A stretch of DNA of 64,000 nt from Magallana angulata (taxonomy: Eukaryota; Mollusca; Bivalvia; Ostreida; Ostreidae), in contig NC_069113.1 of NCBI RefSeq assembly GCF_025612915.1, forward strand, positions 10,857,001 through 10,921,000. The letters run 5' to 3'. Below the pieces are notes generated by a model, which saw nothing but the letters and a program-made list of their open reading frames with translations, was not told the DNA's origin and did not search any database. The position numbers were made by a program, and so were the translations under genes. Position 1 is the first letter of the stretch. Each line of letters starts with the position of its first letter. Positions 11,514 to 23,217 of the stretch are shown piece after piece.

Positions 11514-12782
11514 CTACATGGCTAAAACAGCAAACACAACATTTGATGCGATGAAGGCTAAAACTGAGAAAACTGCAAAAACGATATCGCTGCAGCGTCC
11601 GATATCTACCCACGTGATATCCATGCACTTTGACCCCGCGTCGTCAGCCGACTGATTGTCACTGATGGATATAGACGCAGTAATTTGTTGTCCGTCGATT
11701 ATTTGATAAATCTTGTACGTTTCCTCCTCTTGGTACCCTTGTTTTTCCTTCTTGTCTTTCTCACACTTTTTGCATAAAATCACTTTACAAATAGTGCGAA
11801 GACAATCGGGCACTTTCCTGGAATCGGACATGTCATAGAAATACAAAGAAACAATGGCTAGAGTGGTCACTAAAACGCTTAGACACAGGTCTACCAGAAG
11901 CTTGATACAAAGCAAGGAAACTTGTGGTCGGGAGATCGCCGGAAGTTTCTCCGAGGCGATCGTCTGGAACACTGCAATGGCCAGCAGCACTGTAATGGAG
12001 AACCCGACCCTCTCGCCCGACTCCGCGGGGAGAAGGAAGACGAGAATGTTCAGCATGCCTATAGTCATGACTGGAAGGATCATGTTGATCAAGTAGAACT
12101 CTGGCATCCGGGTCAACTTGAGTTGGATATAGAGGAAAATTAAGTTCGCTCTCGCGTCTTCAATAGCTCCAACTGAAGATTCCGTTAGATTCCATAACCC
12201 GTGTTCAGTATACACGTACCTGTTGACTTCGTCAATGAAAGGCTGAAAGCCCACCTCGTTAACACCGTATCCCCAAAAACTGAAGAAAATATCACATATC
12301 TGGGTATCGTATGGGTAGTAGTAAATATCCGGGGTACAAGCCGTCTTGAAAACATCCGCTGGATACCAGTAAGAATTTCCGGTATTGTCAAATCTGATGG
12401 GTAGCTCTTTGACTCCGAGTCCCCGAAAGTCGCTGTGAGCACTCGAGAGGATGATGTTAGGCGTCCAAACGTCCTCGGTGACAAACATAACAGAGGTAGT
12501 GGCGTTATACTGGTCGGGGTCCCATGTCATTCTGTAATCATTCCACTGCAGAAAGAAAAACCCGGTGATCGAGAGTTTCCCGTTTCGTTCATCGAACTCC
12601 ACAATGTTCACGATCTGAAAGGTGAAACGCACGGTGGTTTTGCCGGTCATGTCTTTGCTTCCCCGGACCATTTTGTTGTAGCCATTCAGTAGCGTGTCTG
12701 TAAGATTATGCACTGTGTTGTAATTTGTAGACGAGACGGCAGCAGTAAGAAAAACCACGGAGAGAGGAATGTTCGTCTTCAT
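11514..12782 (-). CDS. nicotinic acetylcholine receptor-like subunit (Cys-loop channel)
   Basis: Intronless, 422 residues. A signal peptide (1-18) is followed by the ligand-binding domain with the Cys-loop C149 to C163 (13 residues between). M1 contains ILPVMTIGMLNILVFLLP, M2 follows PAESGER, then M3, a cytoplasmic loop with a CKKCEKDKKEK basic patch, and M4 at the C-terminus. Glutamate at -1' and leucine at 9' of M2 fit a cation-selective pore. The adjacent cysteine pair of alpha-type loop C is absent, so it is a non-alpha-like or divergent subunit, and the natural ligand is unknown. It is the most divergent of three receptor genes on this strand. No intron lies in the coding region, as in many bivalve expanded receptor genes. 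Confidence 0.92.
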   Translation of the reverse strand: MKTNIPLSVVFLTAAVSSTNYNTVHNLTDTLLNGYNKMVRGSKDMTGKTTVRFTFQIVNIVEFDERNGKLSITGFFFLQWNDYRMTWDPDQYNATTSVMFVTEDVWTPNIILSSAHSDFRGLGVKELPIRFDNTGNSYWYPADVFKTACTPDIYYYPYDTQICDIFFSFWGYGVNEVGFQPFIDEVNRYVYTEHGLWNLTESSVGAIEDARANLIFLYIQLKLTRMPEFYLINMILPVMTIGMLNILVFLLPAESGERVGFSITVLLAIAVFQTIASEKLPAISRPQVSLLCIKLLVDLCLSVLVTTLAIVSLYFYDMSDSRKVPDCLRTICKVILCKKCEKDKKEKQGYQEEETYKIYQIIDGQQITASISISDNQSADDAGSKCMDITWVDIGRCSDIVFAVFSVLAFIASNVVFAVLAM

Positions 12783-14194
12783 TTTAACTTTAAATCATGT
12801 ACACATACTGGGACGACAGCAAAAACCGAGGCCGGTTTATACGCACCAGGGACCGCGCATAATTGTTTCACAGTCAGTATCAAATAGTCTATTAAACCCC
12901 TTGTGAAATCCCCAGATTTTCCATACAGCGTTTAAACGCAAAAGAAACGCTGTTGAAGAAAAAAATAGTTCTAGAATTAAAATCTTGTATTTTTTCCACC
13001 TTGTTAGTGGGGAAATTTTTAATCATGCAATTAATTGTTTTTAAATTAGTTTCATTCATGGCTCGATGATGCGGTAGGCTACCTTCACGTTCATTGGTTG
13101 CATTAATTAATACCCGGTACATTAACTTAATAGCTCATTGTCAATTTTCATGGGCTAACATCCCTTTGTTTATTATCAGAGACCATGAGTTGACTAAAAT
13201 CGAAATATTAACCCAACATAACACAGTTATCTTCAGTAATAACAAAGAAATATTTCTACAAATGGCTAAATAAATATTATTTTTGTCTGCTGTGGGGAGT
13301 ATTGTATTGTCAAAGCGTTCCATTCTAAACTATGTCGAAATTATCCGCAATCAGTGCTACTAGAGCCTTTTATTTGATTTGCAAAATGTTTGATTTCCGA
13401 TATTAATGTTCAGACCAATTTTAAAGATTTTTTGGCGCTATGGCCAACAATAAGTATTGTTTTTAAAATAAATATATGTATTTTAATAATCACAAAGACA
13501 ATACTTTTTCATTAAAAAAAAACATTGATCAAATACTGAAATCTTAAAAAAACTTTTGTTGTTGTTAAATATTCCCATTGTTCAAGTATAGCATTTGAAA
13601 TTTAAATAAAAACAGTTTAGAAAATTATACGAGTATCGAAGGTCTATTTACAGCATATTATTCTTTATAGAACTTCCAGAATTGACGTGGCGTGATTGTC
13701 GTGTATTGATACAAGTAGAAAGGCTGGTTGGTATACAATACACAAATCAAAAGCAAACAAGCAACCCCCCATAAACAAACTCTCCGGGCTTTGTGGTTCC
13801 CTAGTGCTTGTTCTAGACACATACTTTGTATTTAGTAAACATAGATTGAAATGACTTTCAAACAAAGTACACGTAGATACACTGCTTTTTGAGGACTGCA
13901 ATATCCCGTCCCTGTAATAACCTGTCGCCAACTTTGTCATTTGTACATGGCGATGTCTCCAGCTTCGGTGGTGGAGTTATACATCATGATTGTAGCCATA
14001 GTCTAACCTGTTTGTGTATAATGAACGGTTTTTATATACTGTATCAACATTTCTGGCATCCAAATTTTATGTTAAAAAATGTCTATACTTCTTTTTTCAC
14101 AAACAATCAGATTAGAAATTTGCGATTGTTTTTTTTTTCTTCAAAGATTCTCGATTGTATTAATTTTGTATCGAAACAATAATTTTGACTTATC
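12783..14194. other. intergenic stretch upstream of the first receptor gene
   Basis: AT-rich, with no exon-like frame supported by splice sites or family resemblance. The 5' flank of the minus-strand receptor gene lies at 12783-12900, with no recognisable core promoter motif that I can defend. Confidence 0.35.
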
Positions 14195-14680
14195 TTAAAG
14201 GAACATGGTCGGGATTTTGATCAGATAACATTTTTTTTTTCGTTTTTAATGTTTACAATGCTTCAATAGGGCATTTCTAATAGTCAACCAAAATTTGAAT
14301 GTCAGTCGTCGCGTTATCGGTATAACAGCGAAATACATGGCTCACAATTCTTTGTTATGTAAACAAAGCTCATGTCATGTTTTTGTTTGCATTTTAAATA
14401 TGTTGAAACAAACTTCTGGGTTAAGATTTAATGCCAAACGTCAGGAGCCGATTGTTTACGTTCAAAACGCATTAGCAGATTAAAAAAAATCCGCTTGGAA
14501 AAACTTTACTGGTATACTGAACCTATGAAAAAAAAAAAAATACGAGACACGAACCTTGTTTACACAACAAAGAATTGTGAGCTCTGCATCTAGCTGCAGA
14601 ATTGTCGCTCAACGATTAATTTTGGATGGCAGACCATTAAGCTACAATTCTGCAGCTACGATCGGTCAACCCGTTTCATA
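14195..14680 (+). mobile_element. TTAA-associated MITE-like repeat at the edge of the duplication
   Basis: It begins TTAAAGGAACATGGTC and contains TTGTTTACACAACAAAGAATTG and a CTGCATCTAGCTGCAG palindrome. Related sequence is found at 29884-30221 and at about 58110-58320, where the word CAAATCGTG near the end is conserved. The family uses TTAA at its termini, as piggyBac-like MITEs do. Its far boundary here is not clear. Confidence 0.5.
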
Positions 14681-14759
14681 AAGTCTATAAATTTTTTTAA
14701 TTATTATCAAGCAAACATAATAGTAATAGGCCAAGAGTTTTTTGATAACCTTCAGTTGC

Positions 14760-15215
14760 TCACCCAGGGTATTTCATTATCGTCATTAACACGAAAGCTC
14801 CAACCTTGTGGTTGTTTAAAACATTAAAATGGTTCTTTAGGGATTCATGCGGGATATGATGGTGGCGACATTGCAGAAAAAATACATGTATAACCCGCGA
14901 TAGCGGGCGATGTAATTTTTTTTCTGCAATCATCGCTACCTTCATAACTCGCTCGAATAATTAAAGAAAGCATTTTCTTGTTTATATTTACACCTTTCTT
15001 TTACAAATTAGTAAATTCATTGTAAAAAATAAGTAAAATTTATGAAATTACTGTAAATTTACATCAGTATGTTAGCTCAAAGAAACAGTCAAATCGTCTC
15101 AGGATTGAGAGTTTGACATCATGATTTTTCTTTGGTCGCTGTAGGTTTTGACCAATCGATAAACGGGGTGTGTTGAATTCAGTCTTGTCAGTTTCTATAG
15201 AGCTATGGATTAAGT
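14760..15215 (+). repeat. dispersed repeat, inverted copy at 54220-54770
   Basis: The block contains GACATTGCAGAAAAAATACA, a GCGATAGCGGGC element, and further on GACCAATCGATAAACGGG and TTTCTATAGAGCTATGG. All of these recur in reverse order and orientation at 54220-54770. Copy B of the duplication keeps it with an internal deletion. It is non-coding. Confidence 0.65.
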
Positions 15216-15949
15216 ATAGGTTTCCCTAACAAAAATAATAGAGGGAATCATACTCGGTAGATAAATACATGTATATAATTATATTTAAAGTGATGGAATC
15301 TCGTATTATAGTATCCTCCTCGAGCAACTTCTAATTCACTGGTCCATCTCTATATTTCATGTCTTTTCGTCAGATTATTGATAATGCTATCAAAATTCTA
15401 TAAACTTGGGACGGATGAAAATTTCGATATGGTATATATGACCTTCAGTTAATAAACGTGAAGCAATTAAATATGTCTTTAGATTAATGCAATATTGATT
15501 CCGTTCTTTGAAAAACTGGAATGTTACTAAAGAGAGGAAAAGTTGAGCGAGGCTTGAGCAAGTACCAAAGATTAGTCGAACTGCAATACCGTATCACTAT
15601 GGTGAAAGGGGACACCAAACTAGATATGGAATGGTATGAAATATGAAGAACGATCTAACTTTTTTTCTGTTCTAGAGAATGTATGCAGTTTGGACACCAA
15701 GATATAATATGATTATTGAAATATTACAAAAATGGCAGAGGAAGAAACTTGAGATAGAGTGTATAGTTTGTTAGAACCTTTTGTTATCTGTTAATTTTAT
15801 ATGTGTCTGCCCCTCGAAAACACTATAAACTCAGACAATGGTGTAGGCCTATCTAAAAGACGAAATAGAGTCTATATGTGATAAAATTCTCGAATGGACG
15901 TATAACACCATGCAGTCAAAAACATTTTATAACAAACATATCAGTGTCA

Positions 15950-17206
15950 TTAGTTTCGAGCAACAACCAGAATAAATACAATATTTGAAGCCAAAAACGT
16001 TAACAGAGAAAACACAGCGAACACGATGTCACTACTTTTACCAACATCTGTCCACGTGACAGTTGATTGTTGGTTGTCTTCCTCTAACACAGATTCTTTA
16101 ATAACAATGCCATTCCCGACGACGGATTCTTTGTACTTCTCGGACTTACTTTTTGGTTTGTTGGGTTTACAACAGTTTTTGCAAAGCACACATTTAGTAA
16201 CAACGACAACACAAGATGGAATTCTTCGAGTTTCTGGCATGTGATAAAAATACAGCGTCACAATTGTTAACGTCATAACGAGAGCACTTAAAACCAAGTC
16301 AATCAAAAGTTTGATGCACAGCAGAGAAATTCGGGGCTTTGAAACGCTCGGAAGATTGTCGGAGGCTATAGTTTGGAACACTGCAATAGCAAGTAGCACA
16401 GTGATGGAGTAGCCAACTCTCTCCCCTGACTGGGCAGGCAGAAGAAACACTAGGTTATTCAACAGCCCGACCAACACGATGGGAAGAATCATGTTAATGA
16501 GATGGAAGGTGGATATTCTTTTCATCTCCAGTACAATGGTTATTGTCGTCAGCTGTCTGACTGGGTCACTGTATGCAGCCACAGAAGTGTCCGTCAGGTC
16601 CCACATACCGTGCGCCGTATACACGTGAAGGTTAACTTTGTCGGACAGCGCCCGTGCGGCGATTTCACTGACTGCATATCCCCATACCACGAACAATACC
16701 TCACATGACTGGGTGTCGTAAGGATACATGTAAACATCAGGGGTACACGCGGTGGCCCAGATATCCCCAGGGTACCACTCTGCAAAACCAGCTGGAGAGT
16801 ATCTCACAAAGAAATTGTCGTCGTCACCTAGTCGTTTGAATTCTTCCTGCGGAGAACCTAAAACAATAAATGGTCGCCATACCTCTTTCTCTTCAAAAAG
16901 TATGGTGCCTGTTCCATTATATTGTGAAGAGTTCCATTCCATTCGGAAGTCGTGCCAAAACATTCCGAAAAAACCCACAATAGATAATTTTCCATTTACT
17001 TCATCGTATTCAGCAATCCGGACAAGATTGAAGTGAAAATGCAATGTCGTTAATTCCCTCATATCACGCACCCCCCGAATCCTCTTGTTGTAATTTTTCA
17101 TGAGGTCCATCGAGAGCCTATTGGATGCACCAATTGGCTGTGCGATGTTCGTCAAAATCATTGAAGATAAAATTGTCCATAAGAAAATGACACCCAGACC
17201 GGCCAT
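15950..17206 (-). CDS. nicotinic acetylcholine receptor-like subunit, duplicate A
   Basis: Intronless, 418 residues, starting at MAGLGVIFLW, a signal peptide of about 27 residues. The Cys-loop is C154 to C168. M2 follows PAQSGER and reads VGYSITVLLAIAVF, predicting a cation channel. The loop C adjacent cysteine pair is missing. The M3-M4 loop has the cysteine cluster CVLCKNCCKP, and M4 ends LVVARN. It differs from duplicate B at about 18 of 418 positions by eye, mostly conservative. One striking change is N251 inside M1 (LLNNLVFLLP), where B and the more distant third gene both have isoleucine. An asparagine there could alter helix packing. Function as a receptor subunit is inferred from family; ligand and partners are unknown. 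Confidence 0.92.
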   Translation of the reverse strand: MAGLGVIFLWTILSSMILTNIAQPIGASNRLSMDLMKNYNKRIRGVRDMRELTTLHFHFNLVRIAEYDEVNGKLSIVGFFGMFWHDFRMEWNSSQYNGTGTILFEEKEVWRPFIVLGSPQEEFKRLGDDDNFFVRYSPAGFAEWYPGDIWATACTPDVYMYPYDTQSCEVLFVVWGYAVSEIAARALSDKVNLHVYTAHGMWDLTDTSVAAYSDPVRQLTTITIVLEMKRISTFHLINMILPIVLVGLLNNLVFLLPAQSGERVGYSITVLLAIAVFQTIASDNLPSVSKPRISLLCIKLLIDLVLSALVMTLTIVTLYFYHMPETRRIPSCVVVVTKCVLCKNCCKPNKPKSKSEKYKESVVGNGIVIKESVLEEDNQQSTVTWTDVGKSSDIVFAVFSLLTFLASNIVFILVVARN

Positions 17207-17997
17207 CTTTTCTTTCGGCTTTAAATCGAGAGCAGTTTAAATTTCAATGTTCAACCCACTGAACCCAAACATTCTAAAAATCCTTTTATAAAATGGATAC
17301 GTGTAAGAGCTTCGAAATACCTGATCTGTGAAATGAATGGAGCTGAGGTTTAACTACGTACGGTTGAAAGACAAGTGGCGGATTTCGCAATGGTCACAAA
17401 ATCACCGTTGTGATTGACTGTAGTTAACAGTAATTGACTGTTTTTGTAATCATTATTGCCCTTAACCTAATGGAACCGTGCAATCTTGAAATCAATGTTG
17501 TGAATGCAACTGCATGGTGTGCATTTTATAGGAGGGTTTTTTTGCATTTCACATTTTCTATTGTTATATCATCAAATTCAAGTTCATTTATTAAATCTTT
17601 CAAAGACACGTAAATATATGACAAAAGAGGACAAACTTTATCTTAAAAAAACATTACCAATATTCCAGTTAAAGGGATATTGAACATGAACACAATGATT
17701 TCCACAATCATGTTACTTAGACGATCAAGTTTTTTTATATACTGTATCTTTAAAATGAACATATGTCTTTTTAGTAACTTTTTTGTCTGTCCGAATTGCA
17801 GAACAATTTGTATAGAAAAATAATATTTTAAAACATATATTGTTACAAACATGTATAGAACTTAGTGCTGTAATAACTCTAATAGCTATTTTCCGTATAC
17901 TTTTAATAGGACCTCATTAGAAATAAGCTAACGAGCTTTCAAGGAGTGTCCTTTTTATGTCTTTCAAATACCCTGTCTTTCAAATTATAACCATTAT

Positions 17998-18036
17998 CTA
18001 TCTATCTATCTATATGTATGTCCGTCTGTCGGTCCG

Positions 18037-18077
<41 letters not shown>
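17998..18077 (+). repeat. (ATCT)n microsatellite
   Basis: TATC units interrupted by TATGTATGTCCGTCTGTCGG. The same tract lies at the equivalent place in copy B but with different unit numbers, so it has changed since the duplication. Confidence 0.9.
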
Positions 18078-18081
<4 letters not shown>

Positions 18082-18283
18082 TTTAAACATTTGCCTCAGT
18101 TTACAAAGTGTTAATCTTTTATTGAGCGATGTACCTGTCAATCTTCAAGCACAACTGGTAGACAGTGATGTGAAGTACGAAATACATGAATAACATTTAT
18201 ATTTTTTCTAAACTTTAGTGGGCATACACTAAAGAGGGCTGAATAGCCGTGGCCATTTTTAGGCTATATTTACCTCCCTTATA

Positions 18284-18775
18284 AGATATATCAATTCAAT
18301 ATATTTTATCCTTGAACTTTACAACTCATCGGAATACAAATTACAATGCATATAGAATTATATACAAATGTGCAATGTGCAGTAAGTGAGTGGAAATATT
18401 AAGACAATATAATCATGTACATATCTTAAGATATGAATGGACATAAATGTATGATAAGTAGCTTAAAATGTAGTATTATTACAATGCTGCGCTCTCATTT
18501 TGAAAGCGCTAGACAAATATTTTCCTAAATTATTGAGTTCCTTTGTATTGTTAACACTTAAAAAGTTAAGCTAGCTTAAAAACACTTGATTTTTTGTAAT
18601 AAAAACTCTTTAAGTATTTCATTCGTAATTCAGCGTAAAAACGACATATGAGTATAAAGTGGAACTCATCTTCTAAATCGTTTTTATTACAATGATTGCA
18701 AAATCTTTCATTTCTTGGCACCTTATTGTGTCGACCTTTTTCAATATTTAAAGAGTGTGATGAAGTTCGAAAAAG
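18284..18775 (-). mobile_element. 5'-truncated LINE tail inserted in copy A
   Basis: Minus-strand reading gives GRHNKVPRNERFCNHCNKND, then DEFHFILICRFYAELRMKYL. This is a zinc-knuckle pattern (CxxC, H, C) typical of the C-terminus of non-LTR retrotransposon polyproteins. The frame runs about 65 codons and ends at a stop before the rest of the tail. The block is absent from copy B and from the diverged copy at 51791-51990, where the flanking sequence is continuous. It is therefore an insertion in copy A and not a deletion in B. Confidence 0.82.
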
Positions 18776-19811
18776 AGAAGAGCTCTGTATAAAGAAATGA
18801 GCAAATGTTTGAATACCAAAGATAAAATGTTAGGACCTTTTAGAATAATAGTGTACGGTCAAATTTATTTTATTTTAAAAGTCGAAGGCAGATCCGATGG
18901 TTGATTAAATGCTCTTCACAAACAATGCTTGATTTAAGACGTTTACCAGCAGCACCATCAGACAAACCATTTATAGCAGTGTGCCGCGTGTTTGCTTAAT
19001 AGTAGTAGTGATTTGCAAACCTGCTTACTAGTTCCTATAAACATAAAATAGTTTTGAATCTTGTGGTGTATATATCGCAAATAGTGCATCATTAAATTAC
19101 CACGGTATTTCATGATCATAGAAAGTTTGAATACCTTATAATTACGACATCTCGCGATAACAAGAAAAACATACTTTGAAACCAATGCAAACAATTCTGA
19201 TCATTTTTTCCTCTCAAGACTATTGATAACATGTTTTATAAGGTGATCTATTTAATTCAAGGCTTCAGCATTTTATTCATATTTATTCAATACATTAAAG
19301 TTAAAATTAGGACTCCGAATCATATCCTCAAAACAAAAACACAAAATACTTTCAGCTTTTATTTTAAACCTTTATTCTGAATTTAGCGAATATGTGAGTA
19401 AAAAAAACCCGTAGCATTGGATGTGCAAAACTCTTTTCAGATATTGATCCCATCTTTCTATGAGTTAAAAATACAATCAATGTCAAAACACACAAGTTTG
19501 AGAAGAGGAACTGTTTTTCCCAGCTTGAAAGAGTGTAAAATATTTGAACAAATTTGAAATATTTTTACATAAAGGAATGGACAGGACATATCAGAACTGT
19601 AGATAAATGCAATATAGAAAAGCATTTCAACAAATGCGATTCGAAATTAAAACGTTGGTTCTTTTGTAACGTGGTTGAGCCAGGCGATCTCCAAATAACA
19701 CTCAAGACAGTTTCAATTAAAGGAACATGGTCAGGATTTTGATCAGATTACTTTTTTCCGTTTATAATATTTACAATGCTTCAATAGGGCATTTCTAATA
19801 GTCAACCAAAA

Positions 19812-20443
19812 TTGATTATTATACTTTCATGTTAAATACTGAAATCTGATTGGTTTAAATGCAGTTGGTAATCCGTTCTATTTACCCCAGCGTTAGCAAC
19901 ACACTTGGCAACGGGTAACACTATATAAATAGTGTTCGCTTCGCGGTTTATAAAGCATAAACTGCCCCAAACCATTTTATATCGTATAAAACAAATAAAT
20001 ATTGAATTCATTGCTTAAAATTTAATTTTTTTACTCTTCATTGTAGATAAAAACGGTCATTTGACCTTTAAAATGAAGTAAATTTGTACAAAATTCAAAC
20101 ATAACGTCAGGCGTATTTATACGTTTTTGACGTAAGTCTTACTATGACGTAGGCAACATTCTTTATACGATATAAAATAATTTTGTAGCCAATCAGAAAG
20201 CGCGATACAACCAGAATTAAATTAAATAAAATTAAGACATTCAGTGTAATAAAATAAATAGTGCTTGTTTGGGAGGGTAACTGTTGAAATTGACACCCCG
20301 AGAAAACCATTGTCAACCGACGCGAAGCGAAATTGACACCCCGAGAAAACCATTGTCAACCGACGCGAAGCGTCGGTTGACAATGGTTTTCTCGGGGTGT
20401 CAATTTCAACAGTTACCCTCCCAAACAGGTACTATTTATATAA
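19812..20443 (+). mobile_element. palindrome-ended repeat inserted in copy B
   Basis: In copy A the sequence GTCAACCAAAATTTGAATGTCAG is continuous; in B it is split by this block. The element starts ATTATTATACTTTCATG and ends with a long palindrome at 20261-20432. Related copies are at 11244-11465 and 57709-58084. No protein-coding frame belongs to it. The ends AT(T)ATTATA and TATATAAT are weakly inverted. Confidence 0.75.
20261..20432. repeat. long near-perfect palindrome
   Basis: The arm GTTTGGGAGGGTAACTGTTG through CCATTGTCAACCGACGCG is followed by its reverse complement. A partial extra copy of the left arm (about 43 bases) is inserted at the centre. The arms are about 69 bases and would form a strong cruciform or RNA hairpin. 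Confidence 0.9.
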
Positions 20444-20884
20444 TGTCAGTCGTCGAGTTATCGGTATAAAAGCAGGCTACATGGTTAAGCATTCAAAGCT
20501 CAAGCCATGTTATTGTTTACATTTTAAATGTGTTGAAAAAATATTTCTAGGTTAAGACTTATTGATAAACGCCAGGAACTGATTGTTTATGTTAAAAACG
20601 AATTAGCAGATAAAAAATCCGCTTGGATAAACTTTTACCGGTATATTGAACCTATGTAAATAAAATACGAGACGCGAACCTTGTTTCCATAACAAAGAAT
20701 TGTGATCTCTGCATCTAGCTGCAGATCTGTCGCTGAACGATTAATTTTGAATGGCAGACCATTAAGCTACAATTTTGCAGCTACGATCGGTCAACCCGTT
20801 TCATAAAGTCTATAAATTTTTTAAAATTATTATCAAGCAAACATGATAGTAATAGGCCAAGAGTTTTTGATGATCCGTAGTTGT

Positions 20885-21240
20885 TCATCCAGCGTATTTT
20901 ATTATCGTCATTAACACGAAAGCTCCAACCTTGTGGTTGTTTAAAACAATAAAATGGTTTTTTAGGGATTCATGCGGGATATGATGGTGGCGACATTGCA
21001 GAAAAAATACATGTATAACCAGCGAAAGCGGGCGATGTAAATTTTTTTCTGCAATCATCGCTATCTTCATAACCCGCTTGAATCATCAAAGAAAGCATTT
21101 TCTTGTTTATATTTACACCTTTCTTTTAACAAATTAATAAATTAATTGTAAAAAAAAATAAGTAAAATTTACAGAATTCAGTCTTGTGAGTTTCTATAGA
21201 GCTATGGATTAAGTATAGGTTTCCCTAACAAAAATTATAG
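20885..21240 (+). repeat. copy B counterpart of the 14760-15215 dispersed repeat
   Basis: The order and motifs match copy A (GACATTGCAGAAAAAATACA, TTTCTATAGAGCTATGG), but about 130 bases corresponding to 15045-15175 are absent. Confidence 0.7.
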
Positions 21241-21960
21241 AGGGAATCATACTCGGTAGATGTAAATATATGTATATATATATTCAAAGTGATGAAATCT
21301 CGTATTATAGTATCCTCCTCGAGCAACTTCTAATTCACTGGTCCATCTATATTTCATGTCTTTTCATCAGATTATTGATAATGCTATCAAAATTCTATAA
21401 AATTGGGACGGATGAACATTTCGATATAGTATGTATGACCTTCAATTAATTAACGTGAGCCAATTAAATATGTCCTTAGATTATTGCAATTTTGATTTTG
21501 CTCTTTGAAAAACTGGAATGTTACTTAAGAGAAGACAAGTTGAGCGAGGCTTGAGCAAGTACCAAAGATTTGTTAATCTGCAATACCGTATCACTATGGT
21601 GAAAGGGGACACCAAACTAGATATGGAATGACATGAACTATGAAGAACGGTCAAACTTTTTTCTGTTCTAATGAATGTATGCAGTTTGGACACCAAGATA
21701 TAATATGATTATTGAAATATTGCAAAAATGGCAGAGGAAGAAACTTGAGATAGAGTGTATAGTTTGTTAGAACCTTTTGTTATCTGTTTATACTTTTAAT
21801 TTTATATGTGTCTGCCTCTCGAAAACACTATCAACTCAGACAATGGTGTAGGCCTATCTAAAAGACGAAATAGAGTCTATGTGATAAAATTCTCGATTGG
21901 ACGTATAACAGCATGCAGACAAAAACCCTATACATTTTATAAACAGACATATCAGTGTCA

Positions 21961-23217
21961 TTAGTTTTGAGCAACAACCAGAATAAACACAATATTTGAA
22001 GCCAAAAACGTTAAGAGAGAAAACACAGCGAACACGATGTCACTACTTTTACCAACATCTGTCCACGTGACAGTTGATTGTTGGTTGTCATCCTCTAACA
22101 CAGATTCTTTAATAACAATGCCATTCCCGACGACGGATTCTCTGTACTTCTCGGACTTGTTTTCTTGTTTGTTGGGTTTACAACAGTTTTTGCAAAGCAC
22201 ACATTTAGTAACAATGACAACACAAGATGGAATTCTTCGAGTTTCTGGCATGTGATAAAAATACAGCGTCACAATTGTTAACGTCATAACGAGGGCACTT
22301 AAAACCAAGTCAATCAAAAGTTTGATGCACAGCAGAGAAATTCGGGGCTTTGAAACGCTCGGAAGGTTGTCGGAGGCTATAGTTTGGAACACTGCAATAG
22401 CAAGTAGCACAGTGATGGAGTAGCCAACTCTCTCCCCTGACTGGGCAGGCAGAAGAAACACTAGGATATTCAACAGCCCGACCAACACGATGGGAAGAAT
22501 CATGTTAATGAGATGGAAGGTGGATATTCTTTTCATCTCCAGTACAATGGTTATTAGTGTCAGCTGTCTGCCTGGGTCACTGTATGCAGCCACAGAAGTG
22601 TCCGTCAGGTCCCACATACCGTGCGCCGTATACACGTGAAGGCTAACTTTGTCGGACAGCGCCCGTGCGGCGATTTCACTGACTGCATATCCCCATACCA
22701 CGAAAAATACCTCACATGACTGGGTGTCGTAAGGATACATGTAAACATCAGGGGTACACGCGGTGACCCAGATATCCCCAGGGTACCACTCTGCAAAACC
22801 AGCTGGAGAGTATCTCACAAAGAAATTGTCGTCGTCACCTAGTCGTTTGAATTCTTCCTGCGGAGAACCTAAAACAATAAATGGTCGCCATACCTCTTTT
22901 TCTTCGAAAAGTATGGTGCCTGTTCCATTATATTGTGAAGAGTTCCATTCCATTCGGAAGTCGTGCCAAAACATTCCGAAAAAACCCACAATAGATAATT
23001 TTCCATTTACTTCATCGTATTCAGCAATCCGGATAAGACTGAAGTGAAAATGCAATGTCGTCAATTCCTTCATATCACGCACCCCACGAATCTTCTTGTT
23101 GTAATTTTTCATGAGATCCATCGAGAGCCTATTGGATGCATCAATTGGCTGTGCGATGTTCGTCAAAATCATTGAAGATAAAATTGTCCATAAGAAAATA
23201 ACACCTAGACCGGCCAT
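21961..23217 (-). CDS. nicotinic acetylcholine receptor-like subunit, duplicate B
   Basis: Intronless, 418 residues from the conserved start MAGLGVIFLW. The frame is open 13 codons further upstream to an ATG at 23256, but duplicate A does not share that extension, so the shared start is preferred. Cys-loop C154 to C168, M2 after PAQSGER, no loop C cysteine pair, cytoplasmic cluster CVLCKNCCKP. It keeps isoleucine at position 251 of M1. Differences from A cluster in the N-terminal binding domain (positions 26-62 and 151-216) and in the variable M3-M4 loop, while M2 and M3 are unchanged. That pattern fits two genes still under constraint. Role as a cation-channel subunit is inferred from the family. 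Confidence 0.92.
   Translation of the reverse strand: MAGLGVIFLWTILSSMILTNIAQPIDASNRLSMDLMKNYNKKIRGVRDMKELTTLHFHFSLIRIAEYDEVNGKLSIVGFFGMFWHDFRMEWNSSQYNGTGTILFEEKEVWRPFIVLGSPQEEFKRLGDDDNFFVRYSPAGFAEWYPGDIWVTACTPDVYMYPYDTQSCEVFFVVWGYAVSEIAARALSDKVSLHVYTAHGMWDLTDTSVAAYSDPGRQLTLITIVLEMKRISTFHLINMILPIVLVGLLNILVFLLPAQSGERVGYSITVLLAIAVFQTIASDNLPSVSKPRISLLCIKLLIDLVLSALVMTLTIVTLYFYHMPETRRIPSCVVIVTKCVLCKNCCKPNKQENKSEKYRESVVGNGIVIKESVLEDDNQQSTVTWTDVGKSSDIVFAVFSLLTFLASNIVFILVVAQN

Larger units (their letters stand above)
14195..19650. repeat. segmental duplication, copy A
   Basis: This block is repeated in direct orientation as copy B (19717-25133). It contains the receptor gene 15950-17206 with both flanks. 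Both copies begin exactly at TTAAAGGAACATGGTC and end after AAAAGCATTTCAACAA. Relative to B, copy A has an extra LINE tail at about 18284-18775 and retains about 130 bases near 15045-15175 that B lacks. It lacks the element present in B at 19812-20443. Confidence 0.92.
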
